A stretch of DNA of 64,000 nt. Source: Shinella kummerowiae (GTDB taxonomy: Bacteria; Pseudomonadota; Alphaproteobacteria; Rhizobiales; Rhizobiaceae). The notes beneath the pieces were generated by a model. That model was not told the DNA's origin. It worked only from the letters and a program-made list of their open reading frames with translations, and did no database searches. The translations under genes were made by a program, and so were the position numbers. Numbering within the stretch: the first letter of the stretch is position 1; every line of letters begins with the position of its first letter. Location of the stretch: NCBI RefSeq assembly GCF_009827055.1, contig NZ_WUMK01000009.1:124001-188000 (forward strand), written 5' to 3'. Below are positions 56,942-64,000 of this stretch, piece after piece.

Positions 56942-57559
56942 ATGACAACACCATGCTTTGAAATCATTGTTTACAAAGTGGCTGGGACAACGACAGCCGA
57001 TCTGGAAAGAACCAGGGCTCAGAACCGCGTGAAAAGCTTCCCGGGCTTCCTGTCCTGGACGCCATTCTCAGGCATTGAGACTGACGTCGATCGGGTTGAT
57101 CTCGTGGCGTGGGCAACCCTGGAGGATGCGCAGGCGGCCGCCCGGCGCGTTGGACACGATCCGGAATTTGCAGCCTTCAGACATACTGTCCGCAACATAG
57201 AGACAATGGGGCACTACATAGCCGGAGCGACGGTCCCGCCGGCCGCGATTTCCGCGAGCGGTGTCGAACTCGGGCGGTTTCGCCTCAAGGAGGGCGTACG
57301 GGAAGAGGACATGCGTGCGGCCTATACCACCATGGTCAGCAGCCATCTCAGGTGTCAGGCAGGCTGGTGTGCGCAGCATCTGATCAAACTGAAGGACGGT
57401 GTTTTCGTCGATCTCGCCCTGGCAGAAAACCCGCAATATGCCGAAGAGATTTGCAGTAGCTGGCATGGCAATGCCGATTGCGAAGCGTTTCTCGCGCTGA
57501 TTGAGCCGATCAGCATGGAGTTCGGAACAATACTCGAAACATCCGCGGGCAACGCGTAA
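56942..57559 (+). CDS. two-repeat ABM-like (dimeric alpha-beta barrel) protein
   Basis: A 205 aa protein whose first half (about 4-90: FEIIVYKVAGTTTADLERT, FLSWTPFSG, VDLVAWATLEDA) resembles the antibiotic biosynthesis monooxygenase-like ferredoxin fold. The second half (about 108-200) could be a second copy. No cofactor motif is seen. Divergent from the WYL regulator and probably controlled by it. Catalytic role unproven. Codon choice is less GC-rich than the neighbours. Confidence 0.7.
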   Translation: MTTPCFEIIVYKVAGTTTADLERTRAQNRVKSFPGFLSWTPFSGIETDVDRVDLVAWATLEDAQAAARRVGHDPEFAAFRHTVRNIETMGHYIAGATVPPAAISASGVELGRFRLKEGVREEDMRAAYTTMVSSHLRCQAGWCAQHLIKLKDGVFVDLALAENPQYAEEICSSWHGNADCEAFLALIEPISMEFGTILETSAGNA

Positions 57560-57627
57560 GCAGGCTTTCCTGCAAAACAGCCAGCATCCGAAAAAATGGG
57601 TTTCGTGTTGATTTTCCCGGATAAAGT

Positions 57628-57657
57628 CCTGTCGCAAAGCCACAGCATTGCGACAGG
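57628..57657. terminator. possible hairpin between convergent ABM and chemoreceptor genes
   Basis: CCTGTCGCAA (57628-57637) and its exact inverse (57648-57657) make a 10-bp stem with a 10-base loop between the two stop codons. No U-tract is seen on either strand, so termination is uncertain. Confidence 0.35.
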
Positions 57658-57675
57658 AAGCTGCGCCTGTTTCGT

Positions 57676-59772
57676 TCAGGCCGCGCGCCGCGCCGCCGGG
57701 CTGGCGGCGTAGGTTGCAGCCCCCTGCCCGAGCCGGAACTGCGCCAGCAGCGCGTTGAGGGCTGCGGCCTCGGCGGCGAGGCCGTGGCTGGCGGCGGTCT
57801 GTTCCTCCACCATGGCGGCGTTCTGCTGCGTGCCCTGGTCCATCGTGTTGACGGCGGTGTTGATCTCCTGCAGCCCCGTCGACTGTTCGCGGGCGGCGGT
57901 GACGATGGCGTTGACGTGGCCGTTGATCTCCTGCACCTCGCGCACGATCGCTTCCAGCGCCGCCCCCGTCTCGTCGACCAGCGACACGCCGGAGCGCACC
58001 TGTTCGCCCGACGTGGTGATCAGCGCCTTGATCTCCTTGGCCGCATTGGCCGAGCGCTGGGCAAGCTCGCGCACCTCCTGGGCGACGACGGCAAAGCCCT
58101 TGCCAGCCTCACCGGCACGCGCTGCCTCCACGCCGGCATTCAGCGCCAGCAGGTTGGTCTGGAAGGCGATATCGTCGATCACGCCGATGATGTTGGTGAT
58201 CTCGCTCGAGGATTTTTCGATGCCCTGCATGGCCGAGACGGCGCGGCGCACCACCTCGCCCGACTTTTCCGCGCCGCTGCGGGTGCGCGAAACCAGCGAG
58301 CCGACCTCCTCCGCCCGGCGGGTCGAGTCCTTCACGGTCGTCGTGATCTCCTCAAGTGCTGCGGCGGTCTCCTCGACGGAGGCGGCCTGCTGTTCCGTGC
58401 GGCGGGCGAGGTCATCGGCGGCGGTGCGGATTTCCATGGCGCCGGCATCGATGGCGCGGGCATTCTGGCCGACCGTCGTCATCGCCGTGTGCAGCTTGGT
58501 GACGGAGTGGTTGAAGTCGGTGCGCAGGCGATCGAGATGGCCGGCGAAGGGGGTGTCGATGCGGTGGGCGAGGTCCCCCTCGGCAAGCCGCCCGAGGCCA
58601 TCCGCCAACGCCTCGACGGCGTGGTGGATTTCGGCCGCCTCGCGGGCCTTGAGCGCCTCACGCTCGCGGCGTTCGCCTTCGGACAGCACGCGGCCCTCCT
58701 CGGCGGCGTTTTCGAGGCGGGTGCGCTCGATGGCATTGTCGCGGAACACGGCGACGGCCGCCGCCATACGGCCGATCTCATCGGTACGGTCCTGGCCGGG
58801 GATTTCCGTGCGCACGTCACCCGAAGCGAGCTTGTCCATGGCGCCGGTCATGTCCTTGACCGGGCGTACGACGAGGCGCGACAGCACGGTGGCGAGGAAG
58901 CCCATCATGACGATGACGGCGAGCACGGTGGCAATCGTCGCGGCGATGCGGAACTGGTCGATGGCGGCGAACGCCATGCCCCTGTCGATGGTGAAACCGA
59001 GATACCATTCCACCGACGGCAGGCCGGTGACCGGCACGAAGGAGACGAGCACCGGTTTGCCGGCATAGGTCGTGTGCGCGATGCCACCGCCGATGGCGGG
59101 CGTCGCCCCCGGGAAGGCATCGGCGAGCGTCTTGGTGACGAGCGCCTTGTCCTGGTGCACGAGGATCTGACCATCCTTGTTGACGAGGAAAGCAAAACCC
59201 ATGCCGCCGAGATCGACCGAGTTGATCATGTCGACAAGCGATGCCAGCGAAAAGTCGCTGCCGGCGACGCCGACGAGCTTGCCGTCGCGCTTGACGGGGA
59301 CGGCCGAGCTGATGATCAGGCCGTTGGTGGAGGCGTCGATATAGGGCTCGGTCAGCACGGCGCCGTTTGCCTTGACGGCATCCTGATACCAGGGGCGCTT
59401 GCGCGGATCATAGCCTTCCGGCATGTCCGACTTCGGCCACTGCGTGAAGATGCCCGCCTCGTCACCGACATAGGTGGTCATGAACTGGCCGACCAGCACG
59501 TCATTTTGCAACACCGCCTCGATGCCGGCGGGATCGGCCGCCTTGCCCGCGGCATTGCCCGCCATCTCGGTCAGCGCCACGCGGGCGTTCAGCCAGTTGG
59601 CAATGCTCTGGGCGGCCTGTTTGCCGGAGCTATCGATGCTTTCCTCGACCGAGTTGGTCAGCACGCTGCGCTGCAGGCTGTCGATATAGACGGAGAAGCC
59701 GGTAAAGGCGGCAATGACGACGAGAGACGCGACGACGAGGATGCGCGTCATGAGATTGGAGCGCTTGGACAT
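57676..59772 (-). CDS. methyl-accepting chemotaxis protein with dCache domain
   Basis: Transmembrane chemoreceptor of 698 aa. Helix 1 is about 8-28; the periplasmic domain (about 35-280) has the dCache features [36 protein letters not shown] and [12 protein letters not shown]; helix 2 is about 285-310. HAMP (about 310-370) and the signalling domain with [20 protein letters not shown] follow. dCache domains bind amino acids and related compounds; the ligand is not known. ATG 59772 is chosen over 59835. A CtrA-like site lies about 140 bases upstream. Confidence 0.93.
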   Translation of the reverse strand: MSKRSNLMTRILVVASLVVIAAFTGFSVYIDSLQRSVLTNSVEESIDSSGKQAAQSIANWLNARVALTEMAGNAAGKAADPAGIEAVLQNDVLVGQFMTTYVGDEAGIFTQWPKSDMPEGYDPRKRPWYQDAVKANGAVLTEPYIDASTNGLIISSAVPVKRDGKLVGVAGSDFSLASLVDMINSVDLGGMGFAFLVNKDGQILVHQDKALVTKTLADAFPGATPAIGGGIAHTTYAGKPVLVSFVPVTGLPSVEWYLGFTIDRGMAFAAIDQFRIAATIATVLAVIVMMGFLATVLSRLVVRPVKDMTGAMDKLASGDVRTEIPGQDRTDEIGRMAAAVAVFRDNAIERTRLENAAEEGRVLSEGERREREALKAREAAEIHHAVEALADGLGRLAEGDLAHRIDTPFAGHLDRLRTDFNHSVTKLHTAMTTVGQNARAIDAGAMEIRTAADDLARRTEQQAASVEETAAALEEITTTVKDSTRRAEEVGSLVSRTRSGAEKSGEVVRRAVSAMQGIEKSSSEITNIIGVIDDIAFQTNLLALNAGVEAARAGEAGKGFAVVAQEVRELAQRSANAAKEIKALITTSGEQVRSGVSLVDETGAALEAIVREVQEINGHVNAIVTAAREQSTGLQEINTAVNTMDQGTQQNAAMVEEQTAASHGLAAEAAALNALLAQFRLGQGAATYAASPAARRAA

Positions 59773-59913
59773 GGGGCGCGATATTCCTTCGGGAGCGTCC
59801 CGCCGGGGCGGCGGGCGCTTGATGCTGAACGGCATGCCGGAGGGCGAGGATCGGACGCATCATGCGGCCGCCGGCAGGACGCCGGAAAGTGGCCGCACCA
59901 TAGGAAAACGTGT

Positions 59914-59928
59914 TTAAGGGCCTGTTAA
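59914..59928 (-). promoter_or_regulatory. CtrA-like site upstream of the chemoreceptor gene
   Basis: TTAA-N7-TTAA matches the core of the alphaproteobacterial CtrA recognition sequence on both half-sites (N7 is CAGGCCC on the minus strand). It lies in the gap between the enoyl-CoA hydratase stop and the chemoreceptor start, where only the chemoreceptor can be served. CtrA often drives motility and chemotaxis genes. Confidence 0.5.
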
Positions 59929-59971
59929 AATTGACAGACCACAAATCGCAAGCGGCTCGCCGGATAGACCC

Positions 59972-60727
59972 TCAGCGGCGCGCCATGAAGGCCTCGAAGG
60001 CGGCGCGGGCTTCCGGGCTTTTCAATTGTGCCGCGAAATGTCCCGCCTCTTCGTCGATGCGCGTGGCAACATCGGCACGGTCGCCGCGGATGAGGTTGCG
60101 GGCGATGGCGAGCGCCTGCGGCGGCTTGGCGGCGAGGCGCCTTGCGGCCGTCAAAACCTGCTCTTCCACCGCCGCCGGTTCGACGACGGCGTAGATGAGC
60201 CCGGCATCACGCGCTGCGGTCGCGGAAAAGCCCTCACCGGCGGCGAGCAATGCGAAGGCGCGCTGGTGGCCCATCAGGCGCGGGGCCAGCAGGCTGGAGG
60301 CGGCTTCCGGCACCAGGGCGAGATCGACGAAGGGTGTGCGGAACTCCGTGCGGATCGACGCGTAGGTCAGGTCGCAATGCAGATGGATCGTCGTGCCAAT
60401 GCCGATCGCCAGGCCATCGACGCCGGAGACGAGCGGCTTGGTGTGGGCGGCGAGCGCATGGAGGAAATCGATGACCTCGCGGCCCATCGTGCCGCCCATG
60501 GCAAACGCCATGAAATCGTTGAGGTCATTGCCGGCGGAAAAGCAGCCTTCCGAACCGAGGAAGACGGTGGCGCGCACGCTTTCATCCGCATCCCCCTCCT
60601 TCAGCGCATCCGTCATCGCCTGGTACATGGCACGCGTGATGGCGTTTTTCTTTTCCACGCGGTTGAGGCGGATTATCTGGACACCGGGCGCATTTTCCGG
60701 GCGTTCTATCAGAATATGGTCGGTCAT
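59972..60727 (-). CDS. enoyl-CoA hydratase/isomerase family protein
   Basis: A 251 aa crotonase-fold enzyme with the oxyanion loop GCFSAGNDLNDF, GVDGLAIGIGTTI and PEAASSLLAPRLMG. One of the two catalytic glutamates of hydratases sits in this last region (VPEAAS), while the first position appears replaced, so isomerase or hydrolase action is possible. It is nine bases downstream of the acyl-CoA dehydrogenase gene, forming a beta-oxidation pair. Confidence 0.9.
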   Translation of the reverse strand: MTDHILIERPENAPGVQIIRLNRVEKKNAITRAMYQAMTDALKEGDADESVRATVFLGSEGCFSAGNDLNDFMAFAMGGTMGREVIDFLHALAAHTKPLVSGVDGLAIGIGTTIHLHCDLTYASIRTEFRTPFVDLALVPEAASSLLAPRLMGHQRAFALLAAGEGFSATAARDAGLIYAVVEPAAVEEQVLTAARRLAAKPPQALAIARNLIRGDRADVATRIDEEAGHFAAQLKSPEARAAFEAFMARR

Positions 60728-60736
60728 GTTTTTCCT

Positions 60737-62509
60737 TCAGCCCAGAACCGCGCGCGCCGCCGCAAGGCTTGCGGCACCGCTCATGACACGGTCCTTGAGC
60801 GCGACCGTTTCCCCGATGACATTTTCCGCGGCAAAGCGGCAGAGGACTGCGCGTTCGCCATTGCGGCCGTCGCCGCCATCGGCAAGCGCACCCTTGGCGA
60901 GATAGGCGCCGGTCAGTACCAGACCGAACAGCCGTTGATAGGGCGTGGCACCGGCGAGGGCTTCGGCCTGCTTGCCCTCGGCGAGCGTGGCAAGCAGCCA
61001 TTCGGTGGCGGCTTCGAGATCGGCGATGCTGGCCTCGAGCCGGGCGCCGGTCTCGCCGAGTTCAGGCGTGTTTGCCGCGCGAGCCTTCGCGGCGATCTCG
61101 CGCAGTTCGGCGATGAAGCCACGGATGTGGTTGCCGTCCGACAAGGGCAGCTTGCGGGTCACAAGATCGATGGCCTGGATGCCGTTCGTGCCCTCGTAGA
61201 TCGGCGCGATGCGGGCGTCGCGATAGAGGCGGGCAGCCCCCGTCTCCTCGATGAAGCCCATGCCGCCATGCACCTGCACGCCGAGCGAGGAGACATCGAC
61301 GCCGGCATCGGTGGCAAAACTTTTTGCGATAGGCGTAAGCAGGCTGGCACGGTCGGCCCAGTGTTTTGCATCATCGCCGTGCGATAGATCGACGGCGTGG
61401 GCGCAGGCATAGGTGATGGCCCGGGCGCCCTGGGTCAGCACCTTCATAGTCAGCAGCATGCGGGCGACATCCGGATGCTCGATGATCGGGCTCATGCCCG
61501 ACCCCTGCCGGCCGGGCGCCTTGCCCTGCGTTCGCTCCTTCGCATAGGCGATCGCCTTCTGCGTGGCGGCTTCGGCAATCGCCACGCCCTGCATGCCGAC
61601 GGCGAGGCGGGCATTGTTCATCATGGTGAACATGCAGGCGAGTCCGCGATTCTCCTCGCCGATCAGCCAGCCGATGGCGCCCGGCGCGTCGCCGAAGCGG
61701 CCGTCGCCGTAGATCATCGTGCAGGTCGGTGAACCGTGGATGCCGAGCTTGTGCTCGATGGAATGGCAATGCGCATCGTTGCGGGATCCAAGCGAGCCAT
61801 CGTCGTTCACAAGGAATTTCGGCACGAGGAACAACGAGATACCGCGCGTGCCGGCCGGCGCGTCCGGCAGGCGGGCCAGCACCAGATGCACGATGTTGTC
61901 GGTAAAGTCGTGTTCGCCATAGGTGATGAAGATCTTCTGGCCAAAGAGACGGTAGGTGCCGTCGTCGCGGCGTTCGGCGCGGGTTTTCATGACGCCGAGA
62001 TCCGAACCGGCATGGGGTTCAGTGAGGTTCATCGACCCCATCCACTCCCCGGACACCATCTTGGGCAGGTAGGTGCTCTTGAGGTGGTCGGAGCCGTGCG
62101 CCGTCAGCGCCTCGATGGCACCGATCGTCAGCGTCGGGCCGATCGCGAAGGCCATTGAACCGCTATTCCACATTTCAAGCGCCGCGACATGCAGCATATG
62201 CGGAAGTCCCTGCCCGCCGAAATCCGGCGAGGCCGTCAGCGAGTTCCAGCCGCCTTCCGCCCAGGCCCTGTAGAGCGCCGGCCAGCCATCGGGCATGGAG
62301 ACCGTGCCGTCGACGAAACGCGCTCCTTGCGTATCGCCGATTGCGGCAAGCGGTGCGACCTCCTCGGTGGCGAAGCGGCCGGCCTCGGACAGGATGGCGT
62401 CGACGAGATCGTCCGTCAGATCACCAAGATGCCCGCCGTCCAGTGCGGGCGTCAGCCCCGCCACGTGTTTCAGCGTGAACGCAATCTCCTCGACCGGCGC
62501 CTTGTACAT
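60737..62509 (-). CDS. acyl-CoA dehydrogenase (long form with C-terminal extension)
   Basis: A 590 aa flavoprotein that dehydrogenates acyl-CoA, of the long class with an extra C-terminal region. Landmarks are SMNLTEPHAGSDLG for substrate and FAD, FITYGEHDFTDNIVHL, HKLGIHGSPTC, QVHGGMGFIEETGAARLYRDARI and the catalytic-Glu region APIYEGTNGIQA. This is the FadE-like form paired with broad-chain substrates. It precedes the hydratase gene in one transcript. Confidence 0.95.
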   Translation of the reverse strand: MYKAPVEEIAFTLKHVAGLTPALDGGHLGDLTDDLVDAILSEAGRFATEEVAPLAAIGDTQGARFVDGTVSMPDGWPALYRAWAEGGWNSLTASPDFGGQGLPHMLHVAALEMWNSGSMAFAIGPTLTIGAIEALTAHGSDHLKSTYLPKMVSGEWMGSMNLTEPHAGSDLGVMKTRAERRDDGTYRLFGQKIFITYGEHDFTDNIVHLVLARLPDAPAGTRGISLFLVPKFLVNDDGSLGSRNDAHCHSIEHKLGIHGSPTCTMIYGDGRFGDAPGAIGWLIGEENRGLACMFTMMNNARLAVGMQGVAIAEAATQKAIAYAKERTQGKAPGRQGSGMSPIIEHPDVARMLLTMKVLTQGARAITYACAHAVDLSHGDDAKHWADRASLLTPIAKSFATDAGVDVSSLGVQVHGGMGFIEETGAARLYRDARIAPIYEGTNGIQAIDLVTRKLPLSDGNHIRGFIAELREIAAKARAANTPELGETGARLEASIADLEAATEWLLATLAEGKQAEALAGATPYQRLFGLVLTGAYLAKGALADGGDGRNGERAVLCRFAAENVIGETVALKDRVMSGAASLAAARAVLG

Positions 62510-62622
62510 CTTTATCCTCCTCCCATCCGCTCTCCCGGGCTCGGGCTGCGGCGACGTGTTGGCAGCAGATTATTGATTTTTACGTAAACGTCAACTTGAT
62601 GGACGCCTGCCTGAAAGCAGAA

Positions 62623-62652
62623 AGGCCGACCGGAACACTGTCCGATCGGCCT
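62623..62652 (-). terminator. terminator after the BA14K gene
   Basis: Twelve-base arms (62623-62634 and 62641-62652) pair with one G-U wobble around a six-base loop. On the minus strand it lies some 42 bases past the BA14K stop. The U-tract is short (TTTCTGC), so efficiency is uncertain. Confidence 0.55.
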
Positions 62653-62693
62653 GTTTGCTGTGCCGGAGGCCCGGCATCTGTTATTTCAACCGG

Positions 62694-63239
62694 TCAGCGA
62701 TACGGCGACAGGCACTGACGGCGCGGTCCGTTGTAGGGCTGATAGGTGTTATCGTATGCACGATACGAGCGGTAACGGTTGGCACACCAGTTTACGTGCG
62801 AACCACCGCCGACGTAGCCGCGGTCATTGGCAATCGCGCCGCCGATAATGGCACCGGCACCAAACGCGGCAAGCGGGAACCAGTAGCCGTTGTGGCTGCG
62901 ATAACCGTGGCGATAGTGGCGGTAGCCGCGATGCCCGCGGTACCAGCCATAGCGATCACCGCGGTCACGCCAGCCGACATGGCGATTCCGGTTCCATCTG
63001 CGGCTCTCCCGCCAGCCGCGATCGCCGCGCCAACCGCGGTCACCACGCCAGCCGCGATCGCCACGTCTGATCCAGCGGCGGTGATCGCGATCACGCACCA
63101 ATTGCACATCGCTTCCGCCGGTGGACGTGACGGGCTGACTGACGGAACCCGCCACCGGCATCGCGTTTACGGGCACGACGGGCGTTAGGGCAAACAGCGC
63201 CGACATCGCGACGGCCATACATTTGCTGATTAGCTTCAT
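62694..63239 (-). CDS. BA14K-family surface protein
   Basis: A 181 aa exported protein with a signal peptide (1-26, ending VNAMP). The central part is very rich in Arg, Gly, Trp and Tyr, with three tandem RGDRGW repeats coded by 18-base units at about 63012-63065. A Gly-rich helix (about 130-150, [16 protein letters not shown]) is followed by the BA14K signature [20 protein letters not shown] and [11 protein letters not shown]14K is an immunogenic, lectin-like Brucella protein; the role in other rhizobia is unknown. Confidence 0.88.
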   Translation of the reverse strand: MKLISKCMAVAMSALFALTPVVPVNAMPVAGSVSQPVTSTGGSDVQLVRDRDHRRWIRRGDRGWRGDRGWRGDRGWRESRRWNRNRHVGWRDRGDRYGWYRGHRGYRHYRHGYRSHNGYWFPLAAFGAGAIIGGAIANDRGYVGGGSHVNWCANRYRSYRAYDNTYQPYNGPRRQCLSPYR

Positions 63240-63435
63240 GACACTTCTCCCTATCGGTGCCTTTCGGCTCTTGCTCGAATGGCAATTTGAACGCGAAACG
63301 CACCAAAGTCCCTTTCGTTCCATATGTGCTTCATCGGGCAGCACTTTCAATAGGCGGCGGGCGTTAGCCCTCCGTTAACCATGCCTGTCGCACGATGACC
63401 GCTTGCGGAGGCGCGGGAATCGAACAGGAGCGTCC

Positions 63436-64000
63436 ATGAACCCCAAGCATCTTTCCGGCCTCGTCGCCCTCATGGCGCTGGCGACCCTGCCCTTTTCCAC
63501 CCGGGCAGCCGATGTGGAACCGTGGAAGACGCCGGAAAACGCCATCGTCATCGACGCCTACGAGTTGAACGAAATCGACTGGTCCGAGATGCTCTCCGAC
63601 AAACGCATTGCCGGCTTCATCTCGAAGGCCTCCGACGGCCTGCCGGAAAGCTATAGCTGCAAGGGCGAGCACAGCGGCGACACGGTGGCGCACTGCAAGA
63701 CCATGTGGCGCAAATATGCCGTGAGCCGCGAGCTCTACGAAACGCGCCGCCTGCTGGCCCGTGCCAAAGGGCTGCTGTGGGGGGCCTATCACCTCGCCCG
63801 TCCCGGCAACCCGATCGACCAGGCCAATCATTTCCTCGACTATGCCAAGCCGCAGGATGACGAGATGATGGTGCTCGACATCGAGGGTATCGAACCCGAC
63901 AATTACATGTCGCTCGAGGATGCGCAGATCTTTGCCGGCCACGTGAAGACGCGCACCGGCCGCTATCCGGTGCTCTATACCAACCATTCCACCGCCCGGC
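63436..64000 (+). CDS. GH25 lysozyme-like muramidase (3' end beyond window)
   Basis: Open from ATG 63436 (AGGAG five bases upstream) to the end of the window, 188 codons visible. A signal peptide (1-23, ending RAADV) precedes a glycoside-hydrolase family 25 domain: VIDAYELNEIDWSEM, FISKASDG, the WGAYHLARPGNPIDQ stretch, the acid pair in MVLDIEG, and VLYTNHS. Family 25 enzymes cut the beta-1,4 bond of peptidoglycan. Catalytic Asp and Glu of the D-x-E motif are present. The C-terminus is not in view. Confidence 0.85.
   Translation, partial: MNPKHLSGLVALMALATLPFSTRAADVEPWKTPENAIVIDAYELNEIDWSEMLSDKRIAGFISKASDGLPESYSCKGEHSGDTVAHCKTMWRKYAVSRELYETRRLLARAKGLLWGAYHLARPGNPIDQANHFLDYAKPQDDEMMVLDIEGIEPDNYMSLEDAQIFAGHVKTRTGRYPVLYTNHSTAR

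Noticed and set aside
63012-63065. Tandem 18-base repeats as a possible CRISPR or satellite
   Set aside because: They lie in frame in the BA14K gene and encode three RGDRGW repeats, so they are protein repeats.

Overview
The window looks like a chromosomal segment of an alphaproteobacterium of the order Hyphomicrobiales (Rhizobiales), most likely Rhizobiaceae (Rhizobium/Ensifer/Shinella-like). The grounds are high GC; the cta order ctaC-ctaD-ctaB-ctaF-ctaG-ctaE followed by DUF983, SURF1, ispH, thrB and rnhA; the block HDAC-xseB-...-dxs-...-tlyA; a bioMNY biotin ECF transporter; BA14K, IalB and RT0821-type surface proteins; and short GC-rich palindromic intergenic elements. No rRNA, tRNA, CRISPR array, transposase or prophage was recognised. 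The species assignment is inference.

Layout. 1-8.3 kb: a truncated MscS channel, a GNAT acetyltransferase, a membrane PAS/GGDEF/EAL protein, a zinc-ribbon metallopeptidase, CsbD, YqgE, a free-standing DsbD-alpha-like protein and a 1-Cys peroxiredoxin. 8.3-18.2 kb (minus strand): the aa3 cytochrome c oxidase operon (subunits II, I and III, heme O synthase, CtaF, Cox11), an intrinsic terminator, then DUF983-SURF1-DUF1304-IspH-ThrB-RnhA. A perfect FNR/FixK-type box lies just upstream of ctaC. 18.6-32 kb: a Bcr/CflA-type exporter, IalB, TldD, a GcvA-like LysR regulator, a polysaccharide deacetylase, PdxH, a lipoprotein, a J-domain protein, FabI, a histidine phosphatase, a DUF1344 protein and a large CHASE-PAS3-GGDEF-EAL protein. 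32-41.9 kb: aroC-ribB (with a degenerate GTP cyclohydrolase II half), a membrane protein, a YcaQ-like glycosylase, then a tightly packed bioM-bioN-bioY-CoA ligase-thiolase-GFA run. 41.9-50.6 kb: thioesterase, MDR reductase, HDAC-like deacetylase, xseB, SnoaL-like protein, pirin, an ArsR-SRPBCC-membrane-DUF1801-DUF1801 cassette, dxs and a small secreted protein. 50.7-64 kb: two chemoreceptors, TlyA, an RlmD-like methyltransferase, an SDR, a WYL regulator with a divergent ABM-like gene, an enoyl-CoA hydratase/acyl-CoA dehydrogenase pair, BA14K, and a GH25 lysozyme cut by the window end.

Working together: the ctaC-to-ctaE genes plus SURF1 encode and assemble one terminal oxidase, and the FNR-type box suggests oxygen control. 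IspH and Dxs both serve the MEP isoprenoid pathway, from separate loci. The bioMNY run couples vitamin uptake to acyl-CoA chemistry in one apparent transcript. Its thiolase has glycine where thiolases carry their second catalytic cysteine, which is the oddest enzyme in the window. The WYL/ABM pair sits between an intact chemoreceptor gene and a decayed copy of that gene's 3' end, which looks like the scar of an insertion or duplication. Most of the remainder is ordinary core genome.
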